The notes beneath the pieces are model-generated. The model was not told the DNA's origin. It ran no database searches and was given only the letters and a program-made list of their open reading frames with translations. DNA of 64,000 nucleotides, taken from positions 124,001 through 188,000 of the forward strand of contig NZ_JADUCM010000004.1 of the NCBI RefSeq assembly GCF_016009175.1. Reading direction: 5' to 3'. This document shows, one piece after another, positions 9,377 to 18,597 of this stretch. This stretch comes from Pseudomonas alkylphenolica. Its GTDB lineage: Bacteria; Pseudomonadota; Gammaproteobacteria; Pseudomonadales; Pseudomonadaceae. Within the stretch, counting starts at the first letter, position 1; each line of letters begins with the position of its first letter. A program made the translations under genes and the position numbers.

Positions 9377-11701
9377 TCAGCTCGCTTTCGCTGCCTTGCG
9401 CTTGCCAGGCAGCGGCGCAAACAGTGCGTCGATATCTTCGGCAGCAAGGCGCCAGTCACCGGCCTGCCGGCCATCCAGTACACCGGCTGCGAGGGCGGAT
9501 TTTTCCTGCTGCAGTTGCTGGATTTTTTCTTCTACTGTGCCGCGGGTGATCAGCTTGTAGACGAACACCGGCTTTTCCTGGCCGATACGGTACGCACGGT
9601 CGGTGGCCTGGTTTTCGGCGGCCGGGTTCCACCATGGGTCGTAGTGGATCACGGTATCGGCTGCCGTCAGGTTGAGGCCAACGCCACCGGCCTTGAGGCT
9701 GATCAGAAAGATCTGCAGGCGACCGTTCTGAAAGTCCTGCACGGGCGCCCGCCGGTCACGGGTTTCTCCGGTCAACAGCGCATAAGCGATACCACGCTGC
9801 TGCAGTTCGGCTTCGATCAAGCGCAACATGCTGGTGAATTGCGAGAACAGCAGCACCCGACGCCCTTCGGCCATCAATTCTTCGAGCATCTCCATCAAGC
9901 TGGTGAGCTTGCCCGAGTGGGCGCCGCGTGTCGTGGAGGCCTGACTGTTGACCAGGCGCAAATCGCAGCAGACCTGCCGCAGTTTCAGCAAGGCCTCAAG
10001 AATGATGATCTGGCTGCGGGCCACGCCCTTGCGGGTGATTTCGGCGCGGACTTTCTGGTCCATGGCCAGGCGCATGGTCTCGTAGACGTCGCGCTGGGCA
10101 TCGCTGAGTTCGACCCAGTGCACCATCTCGGTCTTGGCCGGTAGCTCGGTGGCAACCTGTTCCTTGGTGCGGCGCAGCAGGAACGGTTTGATCCGGGCAT
10201 TAAGATGCTGGAGGCGTTCGTCGTTGCCTTGACGTTCTATGGGCACCCGGTAATCGCGATTGAATGCCTTGGCGTCTCCCAGCCAGCCGGGAAGCAGAAA
10301 ATGAAACAGCGACCACAACTCACCCAGGTGGTTTTCCAGCGGGGTGCCGCTCAGGCACAGACGCTGCCGCGCCTGGAGCTGCCGCGCTGCCTGGGCGGCC
10401 TTGCTGCCAGGGCTTTTGATGTATTGCGCCTCGTCGAGGATCAACACGTGCAGCAGCAGGCCGTCAAAATGCGCGAGGTCTTTGGGTAGCAGGGCGTACG
10501 TGGTCAGCAGCAGGTCGTAATCCTGAAGGCTGCCAAAGTGTTTGCGTCTACCGACACCTTGCAGTGCCAATACCCGCAGGTCGGGGGCGAAGCGCGCTGC
10601 TTCGTCCTGCCAGTTGGGGATCAGGCTGGTGGGCATCACCACCATGGCCGGGCGGTCCAGGCGTCCGGCGTTCTTTTCCGTGAGCAGGTGAGCCAGCGTC
10701 TGCAGGGTTTTACCCAGGCCCATGTCGTCGGCGAGGATGCCGCCTACGTCCAGTTCGCGCAGGGCCTGCATCCAGCTCAGCCCCTCCAGCTGGTAGGTGC
10801 GCAGGGTGGCGTTGAGGCCTTCGGGTGCCTGGGTTGGCTGCAGGCGGATGTCGCGCAGGCGCTCGGCCAGGTTGCGCACGCGCTCGCCGCCTTGCCAGTT
10901 CAGCGGAATGTCGTCCAGGGCATTGAGGCGTGTGGCATCGGGGGTCGCCAGGCGCAGGCTGGTCTCGCCCGGTTCGCGCTGGTAAAAGTCGCCGAGGGTG
11001 GCCAGCACCGGTTTGAGGCGGCCGTAGGGCAGGGCGACCTGTAGTGGCCGGCGTCCGCCAGCGTGGCCGGGGATGGTCACCAGCAGTTGTTCGTCGTCGC
11101 GGCGCCGGGCCAGTTGCGCCGCATTGAGCAGTTCCGGGTGCGTGCGCAGCAGGTTGAGCAGGATGGGCAGCAGGCTCAGGCGCTCACCGTCGACGACGAT
11201 GCCCAGTTCAAGGTCGAACCAGTCTCGTTCCGGAGCTTCCTGGACGTTTGCGTACCAGTCGTCAACCGGTGTCAGGTCGAAGGTAAAGTCATCGGCGAAT
11301 TCGATCTGCCAGCCCCGTTCACGCAAGGTCGGCAATTCACTCAGGACAAAGCGCAGCCAGGCACTGTCGTTGGGTAGCTCGAACGGATCGCCTGCGCTTT
11401 CCGGCAGGGCTTTGCTCTGGCGCGTGGCCACCTTGAAGCCCAGCTGCAGGAGGGTGTCGCGCAGGTTGCGTTCGGCGGCAGGCTGGCGCTGGATGCGTAG
11501 CGTGTGTTCGGCGTCGTGCTTGATGATGGCGCTGTTGCGGGTGCCGCAGACGTACTCGCCGGCATAACCGAAGGCCAATGCAGCGCGGTGCTGAATGTGA
11601 CGCTGCATGCGGCCGTTGCGCGGTTCGAAGGCACTGAATTCGATGCTGCCCAGCCACAACCGCGGTTGTGGCTGGAGGTTGTCAATCAATTGCTCGGGCA
11701 T
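9377..11701 (-). CDS. SNF2-family DEAD/DEAH helicase
   Basis: 774 residues. The N-terminal ~290 residues are a SNF2-associated region without a catalytic motif; no SWIM zinc finger is seen. The ATPase core follows: Walker A DDMGLGKTLQ, Walker B ILDEAQ, then motif VI in the C-terminal lobe (HYDPWWNPAAENQATDRAYRIGQ). The tail is lysine-rich. Bacterial members are probable DNA translocases acting on protein–DNA complexes; the exact substrate is unknown. The start lies 2 nt after the stop of the CsiV-like gene, so the two are likely translationally coupled. Confidence 0.88.
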   Translation of the reverse strand: MPEQLIDNLQPQPRLWLGSIEFSAFEPRNGRMQRHIQHRAALAFGYAGEYVCGTRNSAIIKHDAEHTLRIQRQPAAERNLRDTLLQLGFKVATRQSKALPESAGDPFELPNDSAWLRFVLSELPTLRERGWQIEFADDFTFDLTPVDDWYANVQEAPERDWFDLELGIVVDGERLSLLPILLNLLRTHPELLNAAQLARRRDDEQLLVTIPGHAGGRRPLQVALPYGRLKPVLATLGDFYQREPGETSLRLATPDATRLNALDDIPLNWQGGERVRNLAERLRDIRLQPTQAPEGLNATLRTYQLEGLSWMQALRELDVGGILADDMGLGKTLQTLAHLLTEKNAGRLDRPAMVVMPTSLIPNWQDEAARFAPDLRVLALQGVGRRKHFGSLQDYDLLLTTYALLPKDLAHFDGLLLHVLILDEAQYIKSPGSKAAQAARQLQARQRLCLSGTPLENHLGELWSLFHFLLPGWLGDAKAFNRDYRVPIERQGNDERLQHLNARIKPFLLRRTKEQVATELPAKTEMVHWVELSDAQRDVYETMRLAMDQKVRAEITRKGVARSQIIILEALLKLRQVCCDLRLVNSQASTTRGAHSGKLTSLMEMLEELMAEGRRVLLFSQFTSMLRLIEAELQQRGIAYALLTGETRDRRAPVQDFQNGRLQIFLISLKAGGVGLNLTAADTVIHYDPWWNPAAENQATDRAYRIGQEKPVFVYKLITRGTVEEKIQQLQQEKSALAAGVLDGRQAGDWRLAAEDIDALFAPLPGKRKAAKAS

Positions 11702-11703
11702 TT

Positions 11704-12219
11704 TCAGGGCTTGCTGACCTTGAGCAGCAGGGCCAGGTGGCCGCCGTCAAGGAAGGTCAGTTCTCCATTTTTTACCGTGCTGTTGGTTTGCTTGAGCTGC
11801 TCGCTCTGGGTCACGGCACCGTTGCTGTCAAACTGGTTGACCCAGAGATTGGCCTCGACGCTGATGAAGCGTTCTTCGTTCAGGCTCAGGTTGCCCTCGA
11901 TCGGGAAATGCCCGAACTGCTCTTTGCCGTCGCTGATGGCGACGGTGCCGGCGTCCTGTTTCCAGGCTTTGTGCAACAGCACGGTGTACTGGCTGTCGGC
12001 AGTCAGCTTGGCCGCTTCCTCGGTCATCGCCGGTTGGCGCATGTCGCCTTCGGCAGGCGACTGCGCGCCATTGCGCCAGTCTTCGGGTGCAAACTGGCTG
12101 GTGATTGCCGGTACGGCATTCTGCCGTACCAGGATCATTTCGACCTGATAGACGCCGTCAGCAAAAGCCGCCGGGGTGAACAACGCCAGCAGCAGGGTCA
12201 GGCAGCGAATGGCACGCAT
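11704..12219 (-). CDS. CsiV family envelope protein
   Basis: 171 residues with a clear signal peptide (MRAIRCLTLLLALFTPAAFA, cleavage after ~20) and a mature domain beginning DGVYQVEMILVRQN. The pattern of a beta-strand start YQVEM-I-V and C-terminal GGHLALLLKVSK resembles the CsiV family. In Vibrio cholerae CsiV binds peptidoglycan and supports penicillin-binding protein 1A. Whether this homologue does the same is unknown. It sits 10 nt after mfd and 2 nt before the helicase in one minus-strand unit. Confidence 0.65.
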   Translation of the reverse strand: MRAIRCLTLLLALFTPAAFADGVYQVEMILVRQNAVPAITSQFAPEDWRNGAQSPAEGDMRQPAMTEEAAKLTADSQYTVLLHKAWKQDAGTVAISDGKEQFGHFPIEGNLSLNEERFISVEANLWVNQFDSNGAVTQSEQLKQTNSTVKNGELTFLDGGHLALLLKVSKP

Positions 12220-12229
12220 GGATCTTCCT

Positions 12230-15200
12230 TCACGCAGATTGTGGGGTCAGGCGCTCGAACAGCGCCTCGAGGTTGTTGAAGCGTTCTTCCGGGCGCTCCA
12301 TCGGCACCATGAACTTGAACTGGGTAGCACCTTCAAACTTGTAGCGTTTAGGCTGGCCCTGGATCAGCTTGATCAGTACCAGCGGGTCGACCGGGGTCTC
12401 GGCTTCAAATTCGATCTTGCCGCCATTGGGGCCGGCGTCGACTTTCTTGATGCCGAGTTTCTCGGCCTGCAGCTTGAGCAAAGTCAGGCGCACCAGGTTC
12501 TTGGTCGGTTCGGGCAGCAGGCCGAAGCGGTCGATCATCTCGACCTGCAAGTCCTTGAGGCCGTCTTCGTCCACAGCCGAGGCGATACGTTTGTACAGGA
12601 TCAGCCGTGCATGAACGTCCGGCAAGTAATCTTCGGGAATCAGCGCCGGCAAGCGCAGGTTGATTTCCGGGCCACCGCCTAGTGGCTGGTCGAGGTTTGG
12701 CTGGGTGCCTTTGCGGATGGCTTTGACCGCGCGCTCGAGCATCTCCATATACAGGGTGAAACCGACTGCCTGGATCTGCCCGCTCTGGCCTTCGCCCAGC
12801 AGTTCGCCGGCACCACGAATTTCCAGGTCGTTGGTGGCCAGGACGAAGCCGGCGCCCAGGTCCTGGGTATTGGCGATGGCCTCCAGGCGCTTTTCGGCGT
12901 CCGGGGTGATCTGCTGGCGAGGTGGCGTGAGCAGGTAGGCATAGGCCTGGTGGTGGCTGCGTCCCACCCGGCCGCGCAACTGGTGCAACTGGGCCAGGCC
13001 GAACTTGTCGGCGCGCTCGATGATGATGGTGTTGGCACTGGGCACGTCGATGCCGGTCTCGATGATGGTCGAGGCGATCAGCACGTTGAAGCGCTTGTGG
13101 TAGAAGTCGCTCATCACCTGTTCGAGTTCGCGCTCGCGCATCTGCCCGTGGCCAATGCCGATACGCGCCTCGGGTACCAGTTCGGCAAGGTCGGCGGCGC
13201 ATTTCTCGATGCTTTTTACATCGTTGTGCAGGTAATAGACCTGGCCGCCACGCAGCAACTCGCGCAGCAGCGCTTCCTTGACCGTGCTTTTGTTCTGCTC
13301 CATGACGAAGGTGCGCACCGACAGCCGGCGTGCCGGTGGGGTGGCGATGATCGACAGGTCACGCATGCCGGCAACGGCCATGTTCAGGGTGCGCGGAATC
13401 GGCGTGGCGGTCAGGGTGAGAATGTCCACCTCGCTGCGCAGGGCCTTGAGTTGTTCCTTCTGGCGCACACCGAAGCGGTGCTCTTCGTCGATGATTACCA
13501 GGCCCAGGTCCTTGATCTTGACGTCGTCCTGCAGCAGCTTGTGGGTGCCGATGACGATATCGATCTTGCCTTCGGCGAGGTCCGCGACGGCGGCTGCGAC
13601 TTCCTTGGGTGATTTGAAGCGGCTCATCACCTCGACAGTCACCGGCCAGTCGGCGAAGCGGTCCCGAAAGCTGTTGTAGTGCTGCTGGGCGAGCAGGGTG
13701 GTCGGCACCAGAATCGCTACCTGGCGACCGCCGTGTACGGCGATGAATGCCGCGCGCATGGCCACTTCGGTTTTGCCGAAGCCGACATCGCCGCACACCA
13801 GGCGATCCATTGGCTTGGCCGCCAGCATGTCCTCGCGTACTGCCTCGATGGCGCTTTGCTGGTCGGGCGTTTCTTCGAACGGGAAGCCGGCGCTGAAGGT
13901 GGCGTAGTCCACCGACGGGTCGGCAAAGGCATAACCCTTGCGCGCAGCACGGCGGGCATAAATGTCGAGTAGCTCGGCGGCTACGTCGCGCACTTGTTCG
14001 GCGGCCTTGCGCTTGGCTTTCTGCCAGGCTTCGGAGCCCAGCCGGTGCAGCGGCGCAAGGGCGTCATCGCTACCGGTGTAGCGGGCGATCAGGTGCAGGT
14101 TGGCCACAGGGACGTAAAGCTTGGCGCCCTCGGCGTATTCCAGTGTGAGGAATTCGGCGACCTGGTTGTCGATTTCCAGGGTCGCCAGGCCCAGGTAGCG
14201 GCCGACACCGTGGTCAATGTGCACCACCGGTGCGCCTTCGCGCAGTTCGGTAAGGTTCTTGATGACCGCATCGTTGTTGCCGTCGCTGCGTTTGTCCCGG
14301 CGCCGGCGCTGCATTACACGCTGCCCGAACAGCGGGCTTTCGGCGACCAGGGCGATGGCCGGGTCCTCCAGTAACAGGCCTTCGTCCAGCGGTGCGATGG
14401 TGATTGCCAGGCGCTCTTTGCTGGCAACGAACGCGTGCCAGCTCTCGACGGTCTGCGGACGCAACTTCAAGCGTTCGAGCAACTCCAGCAGGACCTCGCG
14501 ACGGCCGGCCGATTCGGCGGTGAACAACACCCGGCCGGGGAACTGGTCGAGAAACCCTGAGAGTGCCGCCAACGGCTGGTTGGCCTTGGCTTCGATGGCC
14601 AGGTTCGGCAGTGGCTTGGCCGGGAAGCGCTCGCGTCCGGCGCCACTGTCGACGTCATCCTGGCTGACCACCACGCGCGGCCAGTTTTTCAGGCGCGCGA
14701 AGCAGTCTTCCACCGGCAGGAACAGCTCGGCAGGTGGCAGCAATGGTCGCGCCGGGTCGATGCGGCGCTCTTCATAACGGTTGCGCACATCGCTCCAGAA
14801 GTGCTCGGCGGCCTGTTCGACACCGGGCAGGGAAAATACCTGGGTGTCGTGTGGCAGGTAGTCGAACAGCGTCGAGGTCTCTTCAAAGAACAGCGGCAGG
14901 TAGTACTCGATGCCGGCGGGGGTAATGCCGCTGGAGAGGTCCTGGAAGATCGGGCTGCGACGGAAGTCGACGTCGAAGCGCTCGCGAAAGCGCGCTTTGA
15001 ACTGGGTCACGGCGTCTTTTTGCAGCGGAAACTCGCGAGCCGGCAACAGGCGCACGGAATCGACCTTGTCGATCGAGCGCTGGGTCTCCGGGTCGAAGGT
15101 GCGCAGGGTCTCGATCTCGTCGTCGAACAAGTCGATCCGGTACGGCAGTTTGCTGCCCATGGGGAACAGGTCGATCAGCGCGCCGCGCACGGCGAACTCA

Positions 15201-15679
15201 CCATGTTCGTAAACGGTATCGACGCAACGGTAGCCGCTGGCCTCGAGGCGCAGACGCATCTGCTCGACGTCCAGCTTCTGGCCGATGTCCAGCACCAGGC
15301 TGCTGCCCAGCAGGAAACGGGGCGGTGCCAGGCGGTGCAGGGCAGTGGTGATCGGCACCACGAGAATGCCGTGATCGAGCTCCGGCAACCGGTACAGGCT
15401 GGAGATCCGCTGGGAGATAATGTCCTGGTGCGGCGAGAACAGGTCGTAGGGCAGGGTTTCCCAGTCGGGGAATGGCAGCACCGGCAGATCGGGCGCGAAA
15501 AAGCGCAGCTCCTGCTCCAGCCGGTCAGCGCTCTGGCTGTCGGCGGTCAGCAACAGGGTGAAGCGCTTTGCGGCGCTGGCGGCTTCGGCAATGGCCAGGC
15601 TCAGGGCGGCGCCCGGCAGGTTGCCCCAGGTTTGTTTGCCGGCAGTGGCCGGCAGATGCGGTAGACGCAGAACAGGCAC
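12230..15679 (-). CDS. mfd: Transcription-repair coupling factor Mfd
   Basis: 1149 residues with the GTG start at 15679, the usual family length. Mfd removes RNA polymerase stalled at DNA lesions and recruits UvrA. Modules in order are a UvrB-like N-terminal region (LLLTADSQSADRLEQEL, DWETLPYD), the RNA-polymerase-interacting domain (GAPVVHIDHGVGRYLGL), the translocase with Walker A CGDVGFGKTEVAMRAAF and Walker B IIDEEHRFG, then TATPIPRTLNMA, and the C-terminal autoinhibitory domain. A longer in-frame GTG start at 15730 exists, but a good promoter spans 15717–15746, so the message should begin downstream of it. Confidence 0.96.
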   Translation of the reverse strand: MPVLRLPHLPATAGKQTWGNLPGAALSLAIAEAASAAKRFTLLLTADSQSADRLEQELRFFAPDLPVLPFPDWETLPYDLFSPHQDIISQRISSLYRLPELDHGILVVPITTALHRLAPPRFLLGSSLVLDIGQKLDVEQMRLRLEASGYRCVDTVYEHGEFAVRGALIDLFPMGSKLPYRIDLFDDEIETLRTFDPETQRSIDKVDSVRLLPAREFPLQKDAVTQFKARFRERFDVDFRRSPIFQDLSSGITPAGIEYYLPLFFEETSTLFDYLPHDTQVFSLPGVEQAAEHFWSDVRNRYEERRIDPARPLLPPAELFLPVEDCFARLKNWPRVVVSQDDVDSGAGRERFPAKPLPNLAIEAKANQPLAALSGFLDQFPGRVLFTAESAGRREVLLELLERLKLRPQTVESWHAFVASKERLAITIAPLDEGLLLEDPAIALVAESPLFGQRVMQRRRRDKRSDGNNDAVIKNLTELREGAPVVHIDHGVGRYLGLATLEIDNQVAEFLTLEYAEGAKLYVPVANLHLIARYTGSDDALAPLHRLGSEAWQKAKRKAAEQVRDVAAELLDIYARRAARKGYAFADPSVDYATFSAGFPFEETPDQQSAIEAVREDMLAAKPMDRLVCGDVGFGKTEVAMRAAFIAVHGGRQVAILVPTTLLAQQHYNSFRDRFADWPVTVEVMSRFKSPKEVAAAVADLAEGKIDIVIGTHKLLQDDVKIKDLGLVIIDEEHRFGVRQKEQLKALRSEVDILTLTATPIPRTLNMAVAGMRDLSIIATPPARRLSVRTFVMEQNKSTVKEALLRELLRGGQVYYLHNDVKSIEKCAADLAELVPEARIGIGHGQMRERELEQVMSDFYHKRFNVLIASTIIETGIDVPSANTIIIERADKFGLAQLHQLRGRVGRSHHQAYAYLLTPPRQQITPDAEKRLEAIANTQDLGAGFVLATNDLEIRGAGELLGEGQSGQIQAVGFTLYMEMLERAVKAIRKGTQPNLDQPLGGGPEINLRLPALIPEDYLPDVHARLILYKRIASAVDEDGLKDLQVEMIDRFGLLPEPTKNLVRLTLLKLQAEKLGIKKVDAGPNGGKIEFEAETPVDPLVLIKLIQGQPKRYKFEGATQFKFMVPMERPEERFNNLEALFERLTPQSA

Positions 15680-15716
15680 GGGAGGTCGAGCTCCAAGCGT
15701 TGCGACAAAGACGCCA

Positions 15717-15746
15717 ATTGTACCGGTCACAGGCCCGTGCTGTCAG
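15717..15746 (-). promoter_or_regulatory. mfd promoter
   Basis: On the minus strand: CTGACA (15746–15741), 18-nt spacer, TACAAT (15722–15717). It lies 38 nt upstream of the GTG at 15679 and would exclude the GTG at 15730 from the message. Confidence 0.6.
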
Positions 15747-15795
15747 GTTTGCGCAGCCTAATTACATGTAGTGACAGGGTGGCGACAGGCGCTCA

Positions 15796-15824
15796 TTGCC
15801 CGATGGGCTGCGGGGCGTCATAAT
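15796..15824 (+). promoter_or_regulatory. Probable gap promoter
   Basis: TTGCCC (15796–15801), 17-nt spacer, CATAAT (15819–15824), 24 nt before the gap ATG. Confidence 0.5.
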
Positions 15825-15848
15825 GTAGCCCCTTTTTTCTGTCCCTAC

Positions 15849-17312
15849 ATGTGGAAGGTTCCCGTGACTCAGAAGCCCGACCAGTGTCTTGGTGAGTGGA
15901 TTGATCGTGAAGCACTTGCAGAAGCGATGATCCCGCTTATCGGTCAGCTCTACCGCAATAACAACGTGGTGAGCTCGATCTATGGCCGTAGCCTGATCAA
16001 CCGTTCGGTGATCTCGATCCTCAAAGCGCACCGCTTTGCTCGTCATCGCCAAACCGACGAAACCGAACTCTCTGTCCACGAGACATTCCCGCTGCTCAAG
16101 GCCATGAGCGAGCTCAAACTGGGCGCCGCTTCGGTCGACCTGGGCAAGCTGGCCAACAAGTTCAAGCAAGAAGGCAACGGCCGTAGCGCCGAGCAGTTCG
16201 TGCGTGAAGAAATGGCCGACGTGGTGGGTCAGCAGAATGCATCGGCGCGTAAAGGCACCGACGTTGTTCTGTACGGTTTTGGTCGTATCGGCCGCCTGCT
16301 GGCGCGCATCCTGATCGAAAAAACCGGTGGTGGCGACGGTCTGCGTCTGCGCGCCATCGTCGTGCGCAAAGGCGCCGAGAACGATCTGGTCAAGCGTGCC
16401 AGCCTGTTGCGTCGTGACTCGGTTCACGGCCCGTTCGATGGCACCATCACCATCGACGAAGAAAACAACACCATCACTGCCAACGGCAACCTGATCCAGG
16501 TTATCTACGCCAAGAGCCCGAGCGAAGTCGACTACACCCAGTACGGCATCGAAAACGCGCTGATCGTCGACAACACCGGTGTATGGCGTGACGCCGACGG
16601 CCTGGGCCAGCACCTGGCCTGCCCGGGCGCTGCCCGCGTGATCCTCACCGCACCTGGCAAAGGCGCGCTGAAGAACATCGTGCACGGTATCAATCATGGC
16701 GACATCAACGCTGACGACAAGATCATTTCGGCCGCTTCGTGCACCACCAACGCCATCGTGCCGGTGCTCAAGGCTGTCAATGACAAGTACGGCATCGTCA
16801 ATGGCCACGTCGAAACCGTTCACTCGTTCACCAACGACCAGAACCTGATCGACAACTTCCACAAGGGCAGCCGTCGTGGCCGCGCCGCGCCGCTGAACAT
16901 GGTTATCACCGAGACCGGTGCCGCCACTGCAGCCGCCAAGGCACTGCCAGTGCTCAAGGGCAAGCTGACCGGTAACGCGATTCGTGTTCCAACGCCGAAC
17001 GTGTCGATGGCCATCCTGAACCTGAACCTGGAAAAGGCCACCAACCGCGAAGAAATCAACGAGTACCTGCGCCAGATGGCCATGCACTCGGATCTGCACA
17101 AGCAGATCGACTACGTGAGCTCGCAGGAAGTGGTTTCCACCGACTTCGTTGGCTCGCGTCACGCCGGTGTGGTCGATGCCGAAGCCACCATCTGCAACGA
17201 CAACCGTGTTGTCCTGTACGTCTGGTACGACAACGAGTTCGGTTACAGCTGCCAGGTAGTGCGTGTAATGGAAGACATGGCCGGTGTAAACCCGCCAGCC
17301 TTCCCACGCTAA
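15849..17312 (+). CDS. gap: Glyceraldehyde-3-phosphate dehydrogenase, long form
   Basis: 487 residues, about 150 longer than a classical GAPDH (~335). The extra part is an N-terminal helical extension of ~137 residues (EWIDREALAEAMIPLIGQLY…) before the NAD-binding Rossmann start VVLYGFGRIGRLLARIL. The catalytic Cys298 is in SAASCTTNAI and the C-terminal WYDNEFGYS motif is intact. It oxidises glyceraldehyde-3-phosphate with NAD(P) in central carbon metabolism. The ATG at 15849 has no good ribosome site; an in-frame GTG at 15864 has GGAAGG 7 nt upstream, so the true start may be there (482 aa). Divergent from mfd and followed by a terminator. Confidence 0.93.
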   Translation: MWKVPVTQKPDQCLGEWIDREALAEAMIPLIGQLYRNNNVVSSIYGRSLINRSVISILKAHRFARHRQTDETELSVHETFPLLKAMSELKLGAASVDLGKLANKFKQEGNGRSAEQFVREEMADVVGQQNASARKGTDVVLYGFGRIGRLLARILIEKTGGGDGLRLRAIVVRKGAENDLVKRASLLRRDSVHGPFDGTITIDEENNTITANGNLIQVIYAKSPSEVDYTQYGIENALIVDNTGVWRDADGLGQHLACPGAARVILTAPGKGALKNIVHGINHGDINADDKIISAASCTTNAIVPVLKAVNDKYGIVNGHVETVHSFTNDQNLIDNFHKGSRRGRAAPLNMVITETGAATAAAKALPVLKGKLTGNAIRVPTPNVSMAILNLNLEKATNREEINEYLRQMAMHSDLHKQIDYVSSQEVVSTDFVGSRHAGVVDAEATICNDNRVVLYVWYDNEFGYSCQVVRVMEDMAGVNPPAFPR

Positions 17313-17332
17313 GCTTCACAGCGTGTTGAAAG

Positions 17333-17362
17333 AACGGGAACCTTTGGGTTCCCGTTTTTTTT
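17333..17362 (+). terminator. Rho-independent terminator after gap
   Basis: Perfect 10-bp stem AACGGGAACC / GGTTCCCGTT, 4-nt loop TTTG, then a run of T. Confidence 0.93.
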
Positions 17363-17387
17363 GTGGTCGGTTATTTGCGGAGGCTGG

Positions 17388-18422
17388 ATGCTCAAAGTGC
17401 TAGGGGTCGGGTTGGTGCTGGGCCTGGCAGGCTGCGGGCAGGGCGATTCGCTGGAGCGTATCAGCGGCCCGACCATGGGCAGCAGCTACACCGTGCAGTA
17501 TGTGCGCACGCCTCAAGGGCCCTCGCCAGAACGGGTCAGGCGCGAGGTGGAGACGATTCTCGAGGGCGTCGACAAGCGCTTTTCCACCTACCGTGGCGAT
17601 TCGCTGACGGCAACCTTCAACCGCTTGCCGGCCAACAGCTGCCAAGCCATGCCTGCCGACGTGCTGGCGCTGGTGCGCGTGGGCGAACAGTTGTCGCAGT
17701 CGAGTGACGGTGCGTTTGATCTGACGGTGGAGCCCTTGCTTGACTTATGGGGCTTCGGCCCGCAGTCGAGGTTGGAAAAGGTGCCTGATGAACAGGCGCT
17801 GGCCGCCGCGCGACAGCGTGTCGGGCATGGGCATTTGCGCATAGTGGGCGAGCAGCTGTGCAAGGATGCGGCGGTGGAACTGGACTTCAACAGCATCGCC
17901 GCCGGGCATGCGGTGGACCTGCTGGTTGAGCGGCTACAAGCCCTGGGAGTCGCGGATTTGCTGGTCGAGGCGACTGGTGAGCTCAAGGCGCTGGGGCGAA
18001 AACCTGATGGCAGTCATTGGAAAGTCGCTGTCGAATGGCCTCGCGATGATCGTCAGATTGCCCAGCAGGTGGTGGCGGTGGAGGGTGTCGGCGTTTCAAC
18101 CTCCGGTGACTATCGCAATTATTTCGAGGAGAATGGCCGGCGCTATTCGCACACCTTCGATGCGCGCCTGGGCAGGCCGGTGAAACATGACCTGGCGGCG
18201 GTGACGGTATTTGATCGTTCGACGCTGATGGCTGATGGTTATTCGACCTTGTTGTTGATCCTCGGGCCTCAGCAAGGGTGGGATTTTGCACTCAGGCATC
18301 AGATCGCCGCGGTGTTCGTGACCCGGGTTGCCGACGGTTTCGTCGCTCGTAGCACCCCGGCGTTCGAGCTGTTGATACCGCCTTTCACGGATACATCCGC
18401 TCCCACAGGGAAGGTGCATTGA
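17388..18422 (+). CDS. apbE: FAD:protein FMN transferase (ApbE lipoprotein)
   Basis: 344 residues. A short lipoprotein signal with lipobox LAGC (Cys16) predicts a membrane-anchored periplasmic enzyme. ApbE attaches FMN from FAD to a Thr of target proteins such as NqrB/NqrC or RnfG/RnfD. Motifs seen are GPTMGSSYTVQY at the mature N terminus, DFNSIAAGHAVDLL, and the SGDYRNYF…SHTFDARLGRPV metal/FAD region. The ATG at 17388 follows GCGGAGG. The gene lies between gap and sthA, where P. aeruginosa has the nqr operon; no nqr gene is present here, so its substrate must be encoded elsewhere. Confidence 0.9.
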   Translation: MLKVLGVGLVLGLAGCGQGDSLERISGPTMGSSYTVQYVRTPQGPSPERVRREVETILEGVDKRFSTYRGDSLTATFNRLPANSCQAMPADVLALVRVGEQLSQSSDGAFDLTVEPLLDLWGFGPQSRLEKVPDEQALAAARQRVGHGHLRIVGEQLCKDAAVELDFNSIAAGHAVDLLVERLQALGVADLLVEATGELKALGRKPDGSHWKVAVEWPRDDRQIAQQVVAVEGVGVSTSGDYRNYFEENGRRYSHTFDARLGRPVKHDLAAVTVFDRSTLMADGYSTLLLILGPQQGWDFALRHQIAAVFVTRVADGFVARSTPAFELLIPPFTDTSAPTGKVH

Positions 18423-18597
18423 ATGGGTGCTGTGGCATGTAGTGCAGAGAAAAATAGCCTACGACGCGACCAAGGGTTAATGTTCGCGGCCTTGAAGCTT
18501 GATTAGACTGCAACCGAATTTTTTCATGGCGCCGCTGGCGACATGATCTAGCCCCGCTTGCCAATGTGGCGACCGGGCCTGTTCTAAAGGAGTACGC

